A stretch of DNA of 64,000 nt. Origin: Chamaea fasciata (taxonomy: Eukaryota; Chordata; Aves; Passeriformes; Sylviidae). The translations under genes and the position numbers were made by a program. Below, one piece after another: positions 44,155 through 56,440 of the stretch; the stretch's first letter is position 1; every line of letters begins with the position of its first letter. The notes beneath the pieces were generated by a model. That model ran no database searches, was not told where the DNA came from, and saw nothing but the letters and a program-made list of their open reading frames with translations. The stretch is taken from assembly GCA_029207755.1 (NCBI GenBank), contig JARCOQ010000003.1, positions 92,458,646 to 92,522,645 of the forward strand, read 5' to 3'.

Positions 44155-44884
44155 TAGGACATGATATGATTTTAAAATAGTTTTATATATAGTTATATGT
44201 GTGAGAGAACATGTCTTTATTTACTCACACATAGACAAGGAGTATGTATTCCATCATTTCTGATACCATTATGAAATGTTCTTGTTTTTCGGAGGAGACT
44301 TTCATGTGGTGTAAACACGTCACTATTCAAAGAGGTTTTATAACACTAAAATGTTTAGCTTTGATTAGTGGAATTTAGTTGATACTACTTTCAAAAAAAT
44401 CCTTTCTTTTATGAAGGAGATACAGTGATATAATTTGGTACTGACATTCAAGGAGCTTCCTTTGATAGTTTTGACTTAACTTATCCTTATTAGCCTGCCT
44501 TTCTCATGAAAAAGAGGAAGCATGCAATCTTCATCTAAACTCACCAGACCTCACAGAACAAACTGAATTAATACAACTAGGAAATAACAAAACCAGATAA
44601 TTAGTTGTTTAAAATGTACATCAAGCACATACACTTTTTTCTCTTTTTATATAGGACATTTTTTTAATAGAAAGACTGTGTTCTGTAGACCAAACCAAGA
44701 GAAAGGGATTAAGTCATGAATAATAATTCAGACTCAGGATTACTGCTCTGATTCTGGTATAGCTAATGCAGGTGGATTTTTGCCTCTCTGGTGATTTCAT
44801 AAATTTTTAAAATATGGATATATATTGCATTAGTAAGGAAATGAAAAACCAATAGAAAAACTTACTGATGAACACAATGCCACA

Positions 44885-45125
44885 AGGTGTGACATATCCC
44901 TTTGATCAGTTAAGGGCAGCTGTCCTGACTGTGTCACTTCCCAGATTCTTGGCTACCCCCAGCCTACTCACTGGCAGACTGGTGTGAGAAGGCCATGACA
45001 ATGTGTAAGTGCTGCTCAGCAACATCTCAAACATCCCTGTGTTATAAGTATGGTTTTGGTCACAAAACCAAAACACAGCACCATGCCAACTGCAGTGATT
45101 AATTCCATCCCAGTCAGATCCTGTC
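44885..45125 (-). mobile_element. avian ERVL-type LTR piece, antisense
   Basis: In order: ATATCCCTTTGATCAG, CAGCTGTCCTGACTGTGTC, ACTTCCCAGATTCTTGGC, CCCCCAGCCTACTCACTGGC, AAGTGCTGCTCAGCAACATC, CCAAAACACAGCACCATGCC and ATTCCATCCCAG. This is the antisense U3 half of the same bird ERVL LTR whose other half is seen at 11860-12178. The right end is the LTR's 5' terminus; the R/U5 part is missing here. Confidence 0.75.
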
Positions 45126-46660
45126 AAAAAGATGATAGTATTTTACATTAAATGCTAGTAACAAGGCTGCATGTTAAATTGACAATAAGAAAAATGAAAT
45201 TATGAAAATTAATCTACTTTTGGAAGTGAATTGTTTGGCAAGTATATCAGACCCATTGGATAAAGAACAGATTAAATTATGCACTTAAAAATATTTTTAA
45301 CAACACTCAAAACTCATAACACTTCCTTATTCTACAAAATAAGTGTATTATCTTGCTTTAGCTTAAAAGCCTTCTTAATTTCCAGGAAAACTGAGAAAGA
45401 CAGCTTTTTGTATTAACAATATTTCATTGGAGATAAAGTAGCATGGATTTATTGTGGATTTGGCTCTTGTATAATGAATGTCAGACCTAAAATGAAAAAT
45501 AATTTTTCTGCATGGGAAAGAATATTTAAAGAGGGCATGAAATCTTTTGTTCTCAAAACTGAACCAATGATGTGACATTGAAACTGAATTCCAGGCATGA
45601 TTTTATGAGTGGTAAAATTTCTCTCTTACTAATTCTTTTATGAAACCATTGTCTTCTGATTCACTCTCTGTGTATTTCTCTGTCTTCTAAATACACATTC
45701 AAGAGCTAAAGGTGTACAATTACTAAGAACTGACTAAATTGTGCTAATTATGTCCGAGTTGATTTAAAAAGGTGAATTCACTTAGTCTTTTTGGCCAGTC
45801 TGTAATCACTTCCAAGATTCCTGGATGACTGAGATTACCTGTTTGAGCTCGTTGTGTGCTCAGTGCAACCTTCTTCTCTATATAGCATTGGCTTTATGAT
45901 GTGTAGAGCAGATCCTTCTTTTGAACAGATGCAGATATATGTGTGTGTATAGACATATACAGAGAGAATGCAAATACAGTAGCTGTTGAGGTTGACATCT
46001 GGACAATCTACTGTTATGATGACAGCTAAACATAGAAAGAAATTAGGTTAGAATGTGATCCATGCTCTATGTGTTTATCCAAGAAACACTTAAAATGAAC
46101 ACTGATCTCTGTTCTTGGCCTGGAAATTTTTTAGATAGCTACATGGACTTTCACACATTCAGTGCAGTGTTTACCTTTGGTATGAGATACATTATTCTTT
46201 GTTGCCATTGCTGATACTTGAAAGGGACACAATCTTCTGCAACAATGCCATAATGGAACATTTAAGTAGAAAACCCATTGGTCCTCATTCCCTTTTGAGC
46301 CCTTAGGCAAAACTTGCATGCATTTACTGCCTCCTAGGAGAGCTGCCTATTTTCCAGACTACAGATTCTTAATGATAAGGTTAAGAAGTCTGTAATACTC
46401 CCAGTATCCTGCCATGGTTTCTATCTACATGACTGATAGATATTACACAACTCTCATATGGAGATATCTACACTGAAGCTATCATCAGTGATATCTGCGC
46501 CTGCCCTTTAAATACCATTTCTCTCTATTGACAGTAAAGGAAGTCCAAAACAATTAGGACACCACATCTGGTTACCACATGAAACAAATCTTCTATGCTT
46601 CATATACCCAGTCCCAGAAAATGCAGAGGTTAGAAAGTGCACAATAGAATTCCAGTTAGA

Positions 46661-47333
46661 TCATAGAATCATAAAATCATAGAACAATCCCCACTGGAAA
46701 GGACCTCACAAGATCATGTAGTTCAAGCTTTTGTAAGAAAGGGAACTTAGGTGATATTGTCCAGTACTCTGTCCAGTTGAATCTTCAAAACCTCCAGTGA
46801 TGGGGACCCTACCATGTCACTTGGGTGGTTGCTGCAAGGCATGGTTTTTCCCACTGTAAAAATGTTCTTTCAAATGTTAAGATGAAACATTCCCCTATGC
46901 ATCTTGTACCTCTTGCCCCTTGTTTTCTTGTGGCTCCCAGTGAAGTGAGGAGCCCTTTAGGTAATGGAATACTGATGAGGTCTCCTCTGAGCCTTCTCTT
47001 CTATAGGAAGAAGAGGCCTAACTTCTTCAGTCTTCTCTCACAGGGAAAGTTCTCCAGCCTTTGATCATCTTCATGGTCCTCCTTTGGACCTCTCCAGTCT
47101 GTCCTTGTCTTTCTTGCATTGTGAAGACCAGAATGGGACACAATACTCCACACACAGCCTGAGAAGTGCTGAGAAGAGCAGCATGATTCCTTCTTTATCT
47201 CTGCAAGTAATGCCTCTCTGGATGCAGCTCAGGAACCTATTTGTCTTCTTTGCTGCAGCAGGGCACTGCTGACTCATACTCAGCTTGTCCACTGCAATAG
47301 TCACAGGTTCTTCCAGCAAAGCTGCTCCCCAAC
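46661..47333 (-). mobile_element. long CR1 LINE, antisense, 3' portion
   Basis: Starts TCATAGAATCATAAAATCAT (CR1 3' tail reversed), then GGAAAGGACCTCACAAGATC, CTTGCCCCTTGTTTTC, AGGTCTCCTCTGAGCCTTC, CTTCTTCAGTCTTCTCTCAC, CCTCCTTTGGACCTCTCCAG and GCAGCAGGGCACTGCTGACTC. All are standard antisense CR1 words in the right order. It stops at CCCAAC (47328-47333), where a solo LTR is inserted, and continues at 47838. Confidence 0.92.
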
Positions 47334-47837
47334 TGTAGCGGTGTGAAATTATTAGTTTGTAATTTTATGTAGAATGGTTTGTTCCAGACTACCCCGTGTT
47401 TTAACCCCTTTGGTTTTTCCCTAGTTGTGGGTCCTGTCCATCTCCCTGCAACCCAACCCAGACGCTGGTGAGAGGCTGGGGTGACTGGCAGAGCCTATGA
47501 CTTCTCCGCCCCGTGTCATGTATCAGATGTCCTGTGTATTGTCTTTCTGTCTTGGTCACTCCCTCCTTACCTGGGATTAGTTATGGTTCCTGCTTTGCCC
47601 CTCCCCAAACCCCTCATACAAAAGCTGAAACAGAACCTCAGGAGCACTCTCTCTCTCTGGATGTGGTCCTGTGGGAGCAATAAAGCTAGCTTCAACCCAC
47701 GTGAGAGTCACTCTTTCTTCTTCCACGCCCTCTCTATGCTTCAGCCTGAGGGTCAGACCCACCAAACTGAAAGGATACAAAATTACATGTGAACTGGTGA
47801 GTGAGCAGGCTGGTAAACGACTCCAGACACCACAACA
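47334..47837 (+). mobile_element. 504-bp solo LTR (ERVK-like by 6-bp target duplication)
   Basis: The element begins TGTAGCGGTGTG and ends CCACAACA, with TGT...ACA termini. It is flanked by a perfect 6-bp target-site duplication CCCAAC at 47328-47333 and 47838-47843. It interrupts an antisense CR1 that resumes directly after it. AATAAA at 47679-47684 fits a polyadenylation signal in + orientation with about 150 bp of R/U5 after it. No internal viral sequence remains, so it results from LTR-LTR recombination. Six-base duplications are usual for ERVK-type (beta-retrovirus-like) elements in birds. Overlapping short open frames here are not genes. Confidence 0.88.
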
Positions 47838-48170
47838 CCCAACCACACAAATCCTAGCCTGTAGCAGGCTCTTTCACTAATTCTCAGAGACATGTAGGGC
47901 TTTGCACTTATGTCTGTTAAAGTTGTCAATGTTCTTGCTAGTCTAGTCTTTCAGTCTCTACAGGTCTCTGTGACATGTTAGCCCCTCCACTCCGTTCAGT
48001 GTCACCAGCAAACTTGGTGAGGGTGCTTTCAATCCCACCACCCAAATTATTTCTGAAGATATTGTAACAGTGTGGGGACCAGTATCAGTCCCTGGAGGTT
48101 CCATTTTTGACATATAGCCAGCCTGAATGATGCCATTAATTGTGACAATTATGAGAATTAAAAACTAGCC
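47838..48170 (-). mobile_element. long CR1 LINE, antisense, continuation after the solo LTR
   Basis: After the duplicated CCCAAC come AGCCTGTAGCAGG, GGGCTTTGCACTTATGTC, CTCTGTGACATGTTAGCCC, GTGTCACCAGCAAACTTGG, GAGGGTGCTTTCAATCCCA and TCTGAAGATATTGTAACAG, then GGACCAGTATCAGTCCCTGG. This is the next, more 5' part of CR1 in antisense. Similarity fades between about 48110 and 48170, so the end is approximate. Confidence 0.82.
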
Positions 48171-48394
48171 TCATTTATTTCCCCAGTGCAATAGGATCTA
48201 ACTTCTTGTCTTATTGAACTCCCTTTAAGGAAGTAAAAACTAGTGTTAAATGTTACCAGGTCCTACAAAGGAACAGAATTGCCAGGTGACTTTTGTTCAT
48301 TAAAGACTGTAATAGTCATGAGTTAACATCCTCATTGTTACAGGATACCTTAAACATCCTTAAATATATTTCAAATTCTATATGTGTACTCTTG

Positions 48395-49070
48395 AAGAAT
48401 AGAGTTGGTGCCGGTAACTGTGTGAGCAGCTGCAGTTCAAGCTGCTTTGGAGCTCTGAGTGGTGCAGCCTGAGGCAAGAAGCCTTGAGCTGTCAACACCT
48501 TGCACAGCAAAGAGCCCAGGGTCCTGTGGTTCAGCCTGGTGAGAGGACACCCAAAGACATGGCAGAGCTGAGGACTAGGGAGGAAGAGACTTTTGGGAGT
48601 TGTGAGACTGTGAGGGTGCAAAAGCCCAGATGTTTCTTGGTTGGGATTCTCCTTGGAGGCATCAGCTTGAGCTGTTCCAGTGTAAGTGCACTGTGAATAA
48701 ATGGCTTTATGGGATGAGACGTCCGAGAGTCTGCTGTGGGAGACCCAGGGGGGAGGCTGTGAGGGAACCTGGTCTGACTGGCTGAGTGGGGTGTGCAGAG
48801 AGTCAAACAGGGACCCATCAGATCACTGGAGCTGCCTGCTGTGAAGGGGCTTTGGTCCCTGCTGAAAAAATCTCTGGTGGTGGGAGTTTGACCACCCTGT
48901 CTGGGTGGGAAGACAAACAGGTTTCCTTAACAGACACTATGAAAAGTCTTTCTTCCAGGAAGATGCTTCACTGTTTTCTGTGCTCCAGAGTAATATTGTG
49001 TGATGTGAGTGCTCTGTACTGTCTGAATTTTGATACTTTGAGTTTCCGTGTCAGACAGTAAACACTTTCC
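48395..49070 (+). mobile_element. GC-rich LTR-like patch, family unknown
   Basis: About 0.7 kb of GC-richer sequence in an AT-rich intron, with AATAAA at 48696-48701 followed by GACGTCCGAGAGTCTGCTG, the kind of arrangement found at an LTR R/U5 border. No clear ends or target duplication were found and I do not recognise the family. Several overlapping open frames on both strands (48316-49061) reflect its composition and show no domain. Confidence 0.4.
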
Positions 49071-49987
49071 TTAAAGGCCAGCTTGTCATCTTTCAGCTCC
49101 TCCATTTATATCAAGATTTTGCTTAATTAATTTTTAGATTTAAAAGTATTTACCAATTCCTAGTTTAAATTGTAGACTTAGGAAGATAATTCTTTTCAGC
49201 ATTTCTTTTTAGGCCCAAGTTTCAGGCTCATACCTAGGATGCTCACAGTTACTATAGAAACAGAAAATGCCTCACAGGAAATGAGAATTTTTTTAATGTA
49301 TCCACTATTGAAGTTCATTAGCTAGTTGATACTGTCTTTGAGGGTAATGATAAAAAATTATGTGTTTTTAACCTCAGTAGGTCTTCCAGCTTTAGACAGT
49401 AGAATATGAGCTCCATGGTATCATGTGGTAATAAAATCAGTGTTTGTCAGACTTAGCAATTCCAGTGGCAAAAAATGTATAGTGATAAGCTTGTTGTGTA
49501 GCACACACAGTTTTATTATAGATATTTGAATTAGGAAAAGCTAATACGTTGTTTTGTTTTGTTTTTTAATGTGTTGTCTCTGCTTCTTCATTTTCTGTCA
49601 TATCCTCTGAATTAGCAGAAGTGGTTGAAATATTATTGTGGGAAGAAAATGTGGAGTACATACAGAAAAAAATCTGGAAGGCTTTGTTCTGTACTGCAGG
49701 ATTTATAGAAATGTGGGGAATCAGACAAATGGAAGCTGAGCTTGTTTTCATAATCAAATCCTTTATTTATGTGACTTTTTTTTCTCTTTACATCTCATTT
49801 TTTTCTGTCCCAGTCAAACAGGTTTCCTCTAAACATGATGGGATCTTGTTTGATTGTACTTAAATAGCATTTTTTGTTATGGCTTGTAATCAAACTTTTC
49901 CTGCAACTTCAGGAGAAAACAAGGCAGACAACAGCAGAATAATTGAGATTCCCATGTATGTAATGAGAAGAAAATAAGCCTGTCTGA

Positions 49988-50284
<297 letters not shown>

Positions 50285-52086
50285 TGACTACCAAGCCTTT
50301 TATAAGTTGTATCTATTGAGCTGAAATTTTAAACGAAGTGACATTTGGAATTGATGGAAAGCAGCTTTCACAAATTAGCAGCACATAATAAATCAACCTG
50401 GCAATTCATAACAGCATTTTTAAAATGTGAGGTTTAGTGTTTAATATGTAGGTTTTCCAAACCTATTTCAGCTTAGTTCAGAAATTTAGGTAACAACAAC
50501 AACAAAAAAAAGAGTTAATTTCCCTGCTTGGAAATAGATAAAGCCAGAGAAGACACCATATTTTTTTCCCTATTAATATGTGCACATATTTATGTCTTGT
50601 AGTTCTTTCGTTTCCTTCAAATTATTTTCTCTCAACAAATTGCTGTAATTGTAAAAAAACAACATTTTAATTGCAGAGCTACAAGAAAACACAATAGTTT
50701 TCTTGGTAAATCACTGGTGGCATAAACAGAATAGTCTAAGAATTTTCATGGCAAATTCTGCCTTTTGTCAATTTAAATATATTTTGAGAGAAATTTCATT
50801 CTAAAATACAGAGTTATAAACATAGTTTATTACCTAACATAATCATAATTTATTCAAACATATTTGTATTATACATCTCTCCAAAACTTTAAATACTATA
50901 GAATAATAGTAAATTCAGTAAATGTTCTTGCATAGCTCATGTGATTTTAACTGGAAATAGGTATCGTTAAGAATAGTCTACTATTTAAAAAGTAATATGA
51001 TGCATTGACAGTGTGATGAGTGCTTAGATGAAGGTGACAAAGTAAATCCTTAGAATTTTTGAAGCATCCTCTCTTTCAAAGGCCATTCAAGAATTTTCTT
51101 GAAAATGGAGTTAGGTTTTATATTTCATTGAGCCCAATAAAAATATCTAAAAATGGTAATGTTGTTTTTAATATTTTGAAGAAGTACACATAAGTAGAAA
51201 AACATGAATGATTTTTAATAAGTTATGTTTAAAATTGAGATAAAAAATTAAACTTAAAGCTGCAAAGAATTTTGAAAGACTAGATTTTCAGCTCATAATA
51301 AATCTTTTCATCTGACTGTAGTCACAAGACAGTCCTATATTTTCATTTAATTCCCTGCATAGTTCAAGCATTTTTATATTTGTATGCAAGTATGTTATAG
51401 GGGTAATTTTAATACAATCATTCTAGTGGTGATGTAGAATGAAAATACAAATATTACCTCCGCAGGATTTTTTTAGAATCTATATTTTGAGAAAACTTTT
51501 TGTGTGTGTGTGTTGGATTTTTTTGGGTGAGGTGTCGTGGGGTTTTTTTTATTATTATTTTTTGTTATTTTCAGTTTGGCTCTCTTTAATCTACAATGAA
51601 AGTATAATTCCATATGAAGCACAAAAAAGTAAGCATTAATTCTAGAAATTCATAGAATGAACATTTAAATTTTTTATATTTTACTGTATCAGTTTTATTA
51701 TCCCTGCAACCCCTGAAAAACACTCTGTTCTGTTAGGAAATAAAATCACTTAGATTTATACTTTTTCTTATCTCATAATTGCCAGTTTCCCAATTGTACT
51801 CTGTAAAAACATCTATTGGACTTCAGCAGTGCTAATATATCAAGGCCTGTGTTTCTTAGACCTGCACCTCAGTACAGGTCAAGGTAGCAATTTTGAGCAT
51901 TCAGAGCTCAGCTATTCTGTTGGTAGTCTGACAGGAAAGAAAATGTTTGTTTCTTGTGTGGCTGCATGGTCTCTGCAGGGCTAGTAGGAGTACAGTATAT
52001 CTCTCTGTGTGACTGAATACAGAAACTGAGCGAGTTCTCACAGCTGGAATTTAGGGGTTTACATTAAGCAATCACCTTTTCAGATT

Positions 52087-52108
52087 AAAAAAAAAAAAAA
52101 AAAAAAAA
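52087..52108. repeat. poly-A run (22)
   Basis: Twenty-two consecutive A without a recognised element next to it. Confidence 0.85.
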
Positions 52109-52366
52109 GCAGACAAGGAAATACTTCTATGTGCAGATATAGCTAGTATTTGATTGTGAATTCTGAAGTCTCTGATCATTTTGTCACCTAATGTTTTAAA
52201 CAGCATCTGAAAAAAAAATACCTTTGATTCAGAAGTCAATATAAAATTTGGAATAAAATGTAATTTTGTTGAAGGGTTGTGTTAATAAAGACACATAAAA
52301 ATATCAGCTATCTGGGAAAAAGAAAAGCCATTCAACATTAAATGCTATGTTAGAACATCAGGTACT

Positions 52367-52367
<1 letters not shown>

Positions 52368-52412
<45 letters not shown>
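52368..52412. repeat. poly-A run (45)
   Basis: Forty-five uninterrupted A, the longest homopolymer in the window, about 20 bases before an antisense CR1 end. Its true length is uncertain in any assembly. Confidence 0.9.
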
Positions 52413-52414
<2 letters not shown>

Positions 52415-52430
52415 AGAACTAGATCAATAG

Positions 52431-52510
52431 TCATAGATTCATTTGAAATGCTGAGTTATAAGGGACCCATCAGGATAATTGAATGTAATTCCTGGCCCTG
52501 GGCACCTGCA
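52431..52510 (-). mobile_element. CR1 3'-end fragment, antisense
   Basis: TCATAGATTCATTTGAAATG, CTGAGTTATAAGGGACCCAT, CAGGATAATTG and AATTCCTGGCCCTGGGCACC follow the antisense 3' end of the CR1 subtype with GAGTTGGAAGGGACCCACAAGGATCATCGAGTCCAACTCCTGGCCC. Moderately diverged. Confidence 0.75.
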
Positions 52511-53740
52511 TTGTTTGTTTGTCCCTTGACTCTTTCTAGATAAAATGTTTTGCAGATGTAAGTTTCAGGTATAATATAAATGGGTTCAGTTCAATTCTTT
52601 CAGCTTCTTGCAGAAATTTGAATGTTTGAAGAGTCACAGTGGGGGTCCTCAATATATACTTTTAAGGCTGCTTTATATAGTAAGATGAACTAAGTAGATT
52701 TAACAGGATTTGTATCAGCATTCTAATTACCAAGGAAAATGGTCCATCGTTCTGGGTCAACTTGTGTCCAAACATTTTGTAAAAAGTTGTAGAGCACTAA
52801 GATCAAATGTATAAGAACACATCACTGTTGTGAGCCCAAAGACTTACAATTAATGTGTCAATCAAAGCAGAAGGCAGGACTTGGATCCTGTTTGGATTTA
52901 TGTGATCATGATACTTAATGGTTTTCAGTTCTTGTTTAAAAAAATTTAAAAAATTAGCAAGTCATCAGCGAACTAAAATTGGTGGGTACCATTTTCATTT
53001 CATTTCCAAGTGGGTAATTTTCTTCCTACAATTTTTTTTAATAAAAATTTGGTGTCTTTTCTATGACCCTGACTAAAATTTAATAATGGTGTTAATGGAA
53101 GCATTTAATTTGTGGTTATACTTATTTTATTATTTGAGTAATGCTTCTATAAATTAAAATGCCCTTATTTATATTTCCTGCTCTTTTGTGGAATGGTAAT
53201 GGATTTGTTTATGAAGGAATTTTTTTGAGTAATCAGTTGCTGTCAGTTAAAACTAACAATAAAAATGCACAGTTCTTATTTTTCATCAGATTTCTAGGAG
53301 ACCCACAAAGATAATGGCATATTCTTATTTTAAAAAACAAAACCTCCAAATATGAAAATTCATAGCTACCTAAGTCCCTATGGTAAACAGCCTTAGAGTT
53401 CTTTTCTCCTGCTACATGTATATCATTATCAGCTAGCATTAACTGAAATTATAAATTCTCATCAGAGGACATTGGAACCTTGGATGAGGTTTTAGACACA
53501 GGTAGTTAGGAAAAGCAAAAGCTATCTGCTTTTGAAATTGTGAAAACTGTTGTAACTTTCATAAGGCAAAATTTTCCAAAACCTCTTTTCATCTTTCACC
53601 TTGTATTGGATAATTTTTTATTTTTCTTCCTTGTAATTGGCAACCAGACTCATCATTTGGTCCTAAAACATTTAAAGTGTTTCAAGAAATTATATAAGTA
53701 AATGAGCTTTGTTTTAAATTTTTGGGGATGAATTGGATCG

Positions 53741-53850
53741 GACTCTAAGCAACCTGGTCTCGTGAAAGGTGTTCCTGCCCATGGCAAGGGGATTGTAACT
53801 AGATGATCTTTAAGATCCCTTCCAACCTGAAACATTCTATGATTCTATGA
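53741..53850 (+). mobile_element. CR1 3' end, sense
   Basis: CTAAGCAACCTGGTCTCGTG, GTTCCTGCCCATGGCAAGG, TAACTAGATGATCTTTAAGA, CCCTTCCAACCTGAAACATT and CTATGATTCTATGA. Complete sense CR1 3' end with two tail repeats, strongly 5'-truncated, about 110 bp long. Confidence 0.93.
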
Positions 53851-54040
53851 AAATATTACCTGAGTACAAAGTGTAGAGAAATTTGCTGTGTAGTCATTGT
53901 TCCTTGCGTAACAAGAATGAAAAAATTGTTAGAACAAAGACCACTAAAACATTTCCTAAGCAAACAGCCAGTGAGTGTTAGTCCTGAAGTAGTTGTTTTT
54001 TTAAATATCCAGTGAAAACTTTAATTTATATATTGTGATG

Positions 54041-54110
54041 CCCATTACTGCACACAGTACTCAAGGTGAGGCCATACCAGGGCAGAGTAGAGCAGGACAA
54101 TCTACTCCTA
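54041..54110 (-). mobile_element. CR1 piece, antisense (inverted 5' part of the next copy)
   Basis: ACTGCACACAGTACTCAAGG, TGAGGCCATACCAGGGCAG and AGTAGAGCAGGACAATC are antisense CR1. In CR1 this segment lies directly 5' of the region that begins the sense copy at about 54150. The arrangement therefore fits one insertion whose 5' part was inverted. Confidence 0.75.
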
Positions 54111-54149
54111 AAAATGACATTAAACTATTAAAAAGTTTCTGAAGGAAGA

Positions 54150-54592
54150 CCATGAGGATGGTGAAGGGTCTTGAGGGGAAACCGTATGAGGAACGGCTGA
54201 GGTCACTTAGTCTGTTCAGCCTAGAGAAGTAGAGACTGAGCGGAGACCTCAGTGCAGTCATAACTTCATTGTGAGAGGAATAGAAGGGAAAGACCCTGAT
54301 CTCTTCTCTGTGGTGACCAGACACAGAATCCAAGGGAATGGCCTGAAGCTGTGTCAGGGAACGTATAGGTTGGATATTAGAGAAAGGTTCTTCAGCCAGA
54401 TGGTGGTCAGGCACTGACTCACCAGGGGAGCGGTCACAGCACCAAGCCTGAAAGAGTTCAAGAAGTGTTTGGAGAATTCTCTCAGACACATGATGTGTCT
54501 CTTCAGGTGTCCTGTGCAGGGCTAAGTGTTGGATTTGATGATCATTTTGGGTCCCTTCCAAATCAGCATATTCTATGAGTCTGTGATATTAT
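54150..54592 (+). mobile_element. CR1 3' part, sense
   Basis: CCATGAGGATGGTGAAGGGT, GAGGAACGGCTGAGGTCAC, TTAGTCTGTTCAGCCTAGAG, GAGCGGAGACCTCAGTGCAG, GGTTGGATATTAGAGAAAGG, TTCTTCAGCCAGATGGTGG, TTGGATTTGATGATCATTTT, GGGTCCCTTCCAAATCAG and ATTCTATGAGTCTGTGATA. This is sense CR1 from mid-3' region to the tail. A 166-codon open frame on the opposite strand (54061-54561) is antisense CR1 and not a gene. Confidence 0.92.
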
Positions 54593-56398
54593 TAATTCTC
54601 TAGGGGGAAGACAGTTAGGAATTAGAGTGAAGACAATTATTTTTCCAGTGATAGATATTAACAGAAAAATATCCATTCACAGTAAGAAGCTGTTGAGCAC
54701 AACGAGTCCAAATTTGTAATTCAAATTCTACATCAGCAGATTACAGCAGGAATAGAAGACACAAAGTGAACCTAAGTAGTGTTTCATCTAGCCTCACCTT
54801 TTATATATATTACAAATTAGAGTAGTAGGTGAAACTACTCTAAACTAACCATAACAGTATTCTGCAAAACCCTGATGTCCTTATATAAAAAGTCTTCATT
54901 ACAGCATTAGAAAGTGAGAATTATTTGTTCCCTTATTCCCAGAAGAAATTTTAATGAGCAGCGTGCAACAGAGGAGAGTGTCCTTAATTCCCTACTAAAT
55001 TATTTACACACAATAAAAATTATGCCTCTAAAAATTGCACATCATATTTTAGAATAAATGGATAAGTATTTCTACTTAAAAGACATTTAGCCAGTGTAAA
55101 TATTATAAGCATGCCTGGGTTTGGATCACTATGTTAGGGGAAACTTTACTTCAGTGAGATATATTTAGTTTGCTATTACTTGATCATTTATCTTATATTC
55201 CACACTGTATATTGTTTTGAAGTAACATTATAGAAATTCATAAATACTTTATACAAGCTTCAGCCACTGATGAAATCTTATTGAAATTGTAAATAATTCA
55301 AGATAATTTAAATATTTGAATAAGAATAGTTTTATTTCTTGAAACATTTTCTTCCTTTTAACAATGTTTTTTTCTTGTCAATTTGCAAGTTTTTTCTATG
55401 TATGTCTTTATTTTCATGAGAAGGATCTGGATAGTCTGCTCCTGCATACTTTAGCCTATATCTAATCTAGGCAGTGCATAGGTTTCCTTGGTAGCCTTCA
55501 AATCACACAAGACTTAAGGCAAATAATATGATTTTGTCATTTACTTTAGGATGTCTTTGTGTTAGACATCAGTAATGTAAAAGTTTTTTTGCCCAAGTTA
55601 AGTGGTCTACTGAATTTGTATGCTATGGATGACTTAGATTTTTTTCCCTTGTTTCTTTTTTATTTGTTTGCTTTGCTCCTTCATATGTTTGGGTTTTGGT
55701 TTTGGTTTGTGTTTTTTTTTTTTTTCAAGTAAGATACACAAACTCAATTTTAAAGAAATACTTGCTCAGTGCTTTAGAAAAATTTCATTCTGGTCACAAA
55801 GTAATTGTAAGTTTTGTTGAGGGCTACTATGTGATGTTTCCTGTCATTTCAGACAGACTGTAGGTTTTTAAAATGGTTGCAGCCACCTATGGTTAACAAA
55901 GCAGTAAAATATGCAACAGGTTAAAAAGAAGAGAATTAATCATTTAACTAATCCTCCATATGCGTGTGCTAGAATAAGTACCAAACATAATGATTTTCAC
56001 AACCACCATCAAGTCCAATCAAAGAGTGCTTTGTTGCATTCCTAATATGTACAACAGTAGGAAGAATAAATATCTCTGTTATTTGATTGAATTACTTTTA
56101 ATCTAATGAATGAAGGAATCAGCTATCCAAATGATGTGTTTTAGAAATGTGGGTATTTAATTCCACTGCATTTGTGGCCACTGATCTTTAAAGCTCGGTC
56201 TTAAAATCTCATTTATTAATTCAGTAGTAGTTTAAATGTTTTCCTTAATATTCAAACAAATCAAAGAATAAAATATCTGGAAATAATGAGTGTTTGCTCA
56301 GCATGCTGCTTGAACTGCTTGATTAAAGTCTAGTTTCTTTTAGTAAAAACTGAATTTTTGCTCAATATCGATATATAGGTTTAGGCCACAAATGTCTC

Positions 56399-56440
<42 letters not shown>
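56399..56440. repeat. (TCTG)8 then (TC)5 microsatellite
   Basis: Eight TCTG units at 56399-56430 followed by TCTCTCTCTC. Probably length-variable. Confidence 0.95.

Noticed and set aside
47481..47880. Several overlapping open frames on both strands
   Set aside because: They lie in the solo LTR and adjacent CR1 and show no viral or cellular protein domain.
54061..54561. 166-codon open frame on the - strand, the longest in the window
   Set aside because: It lies in a CR1 element, antisense to its sense 3' part, and the peptide has no domain.
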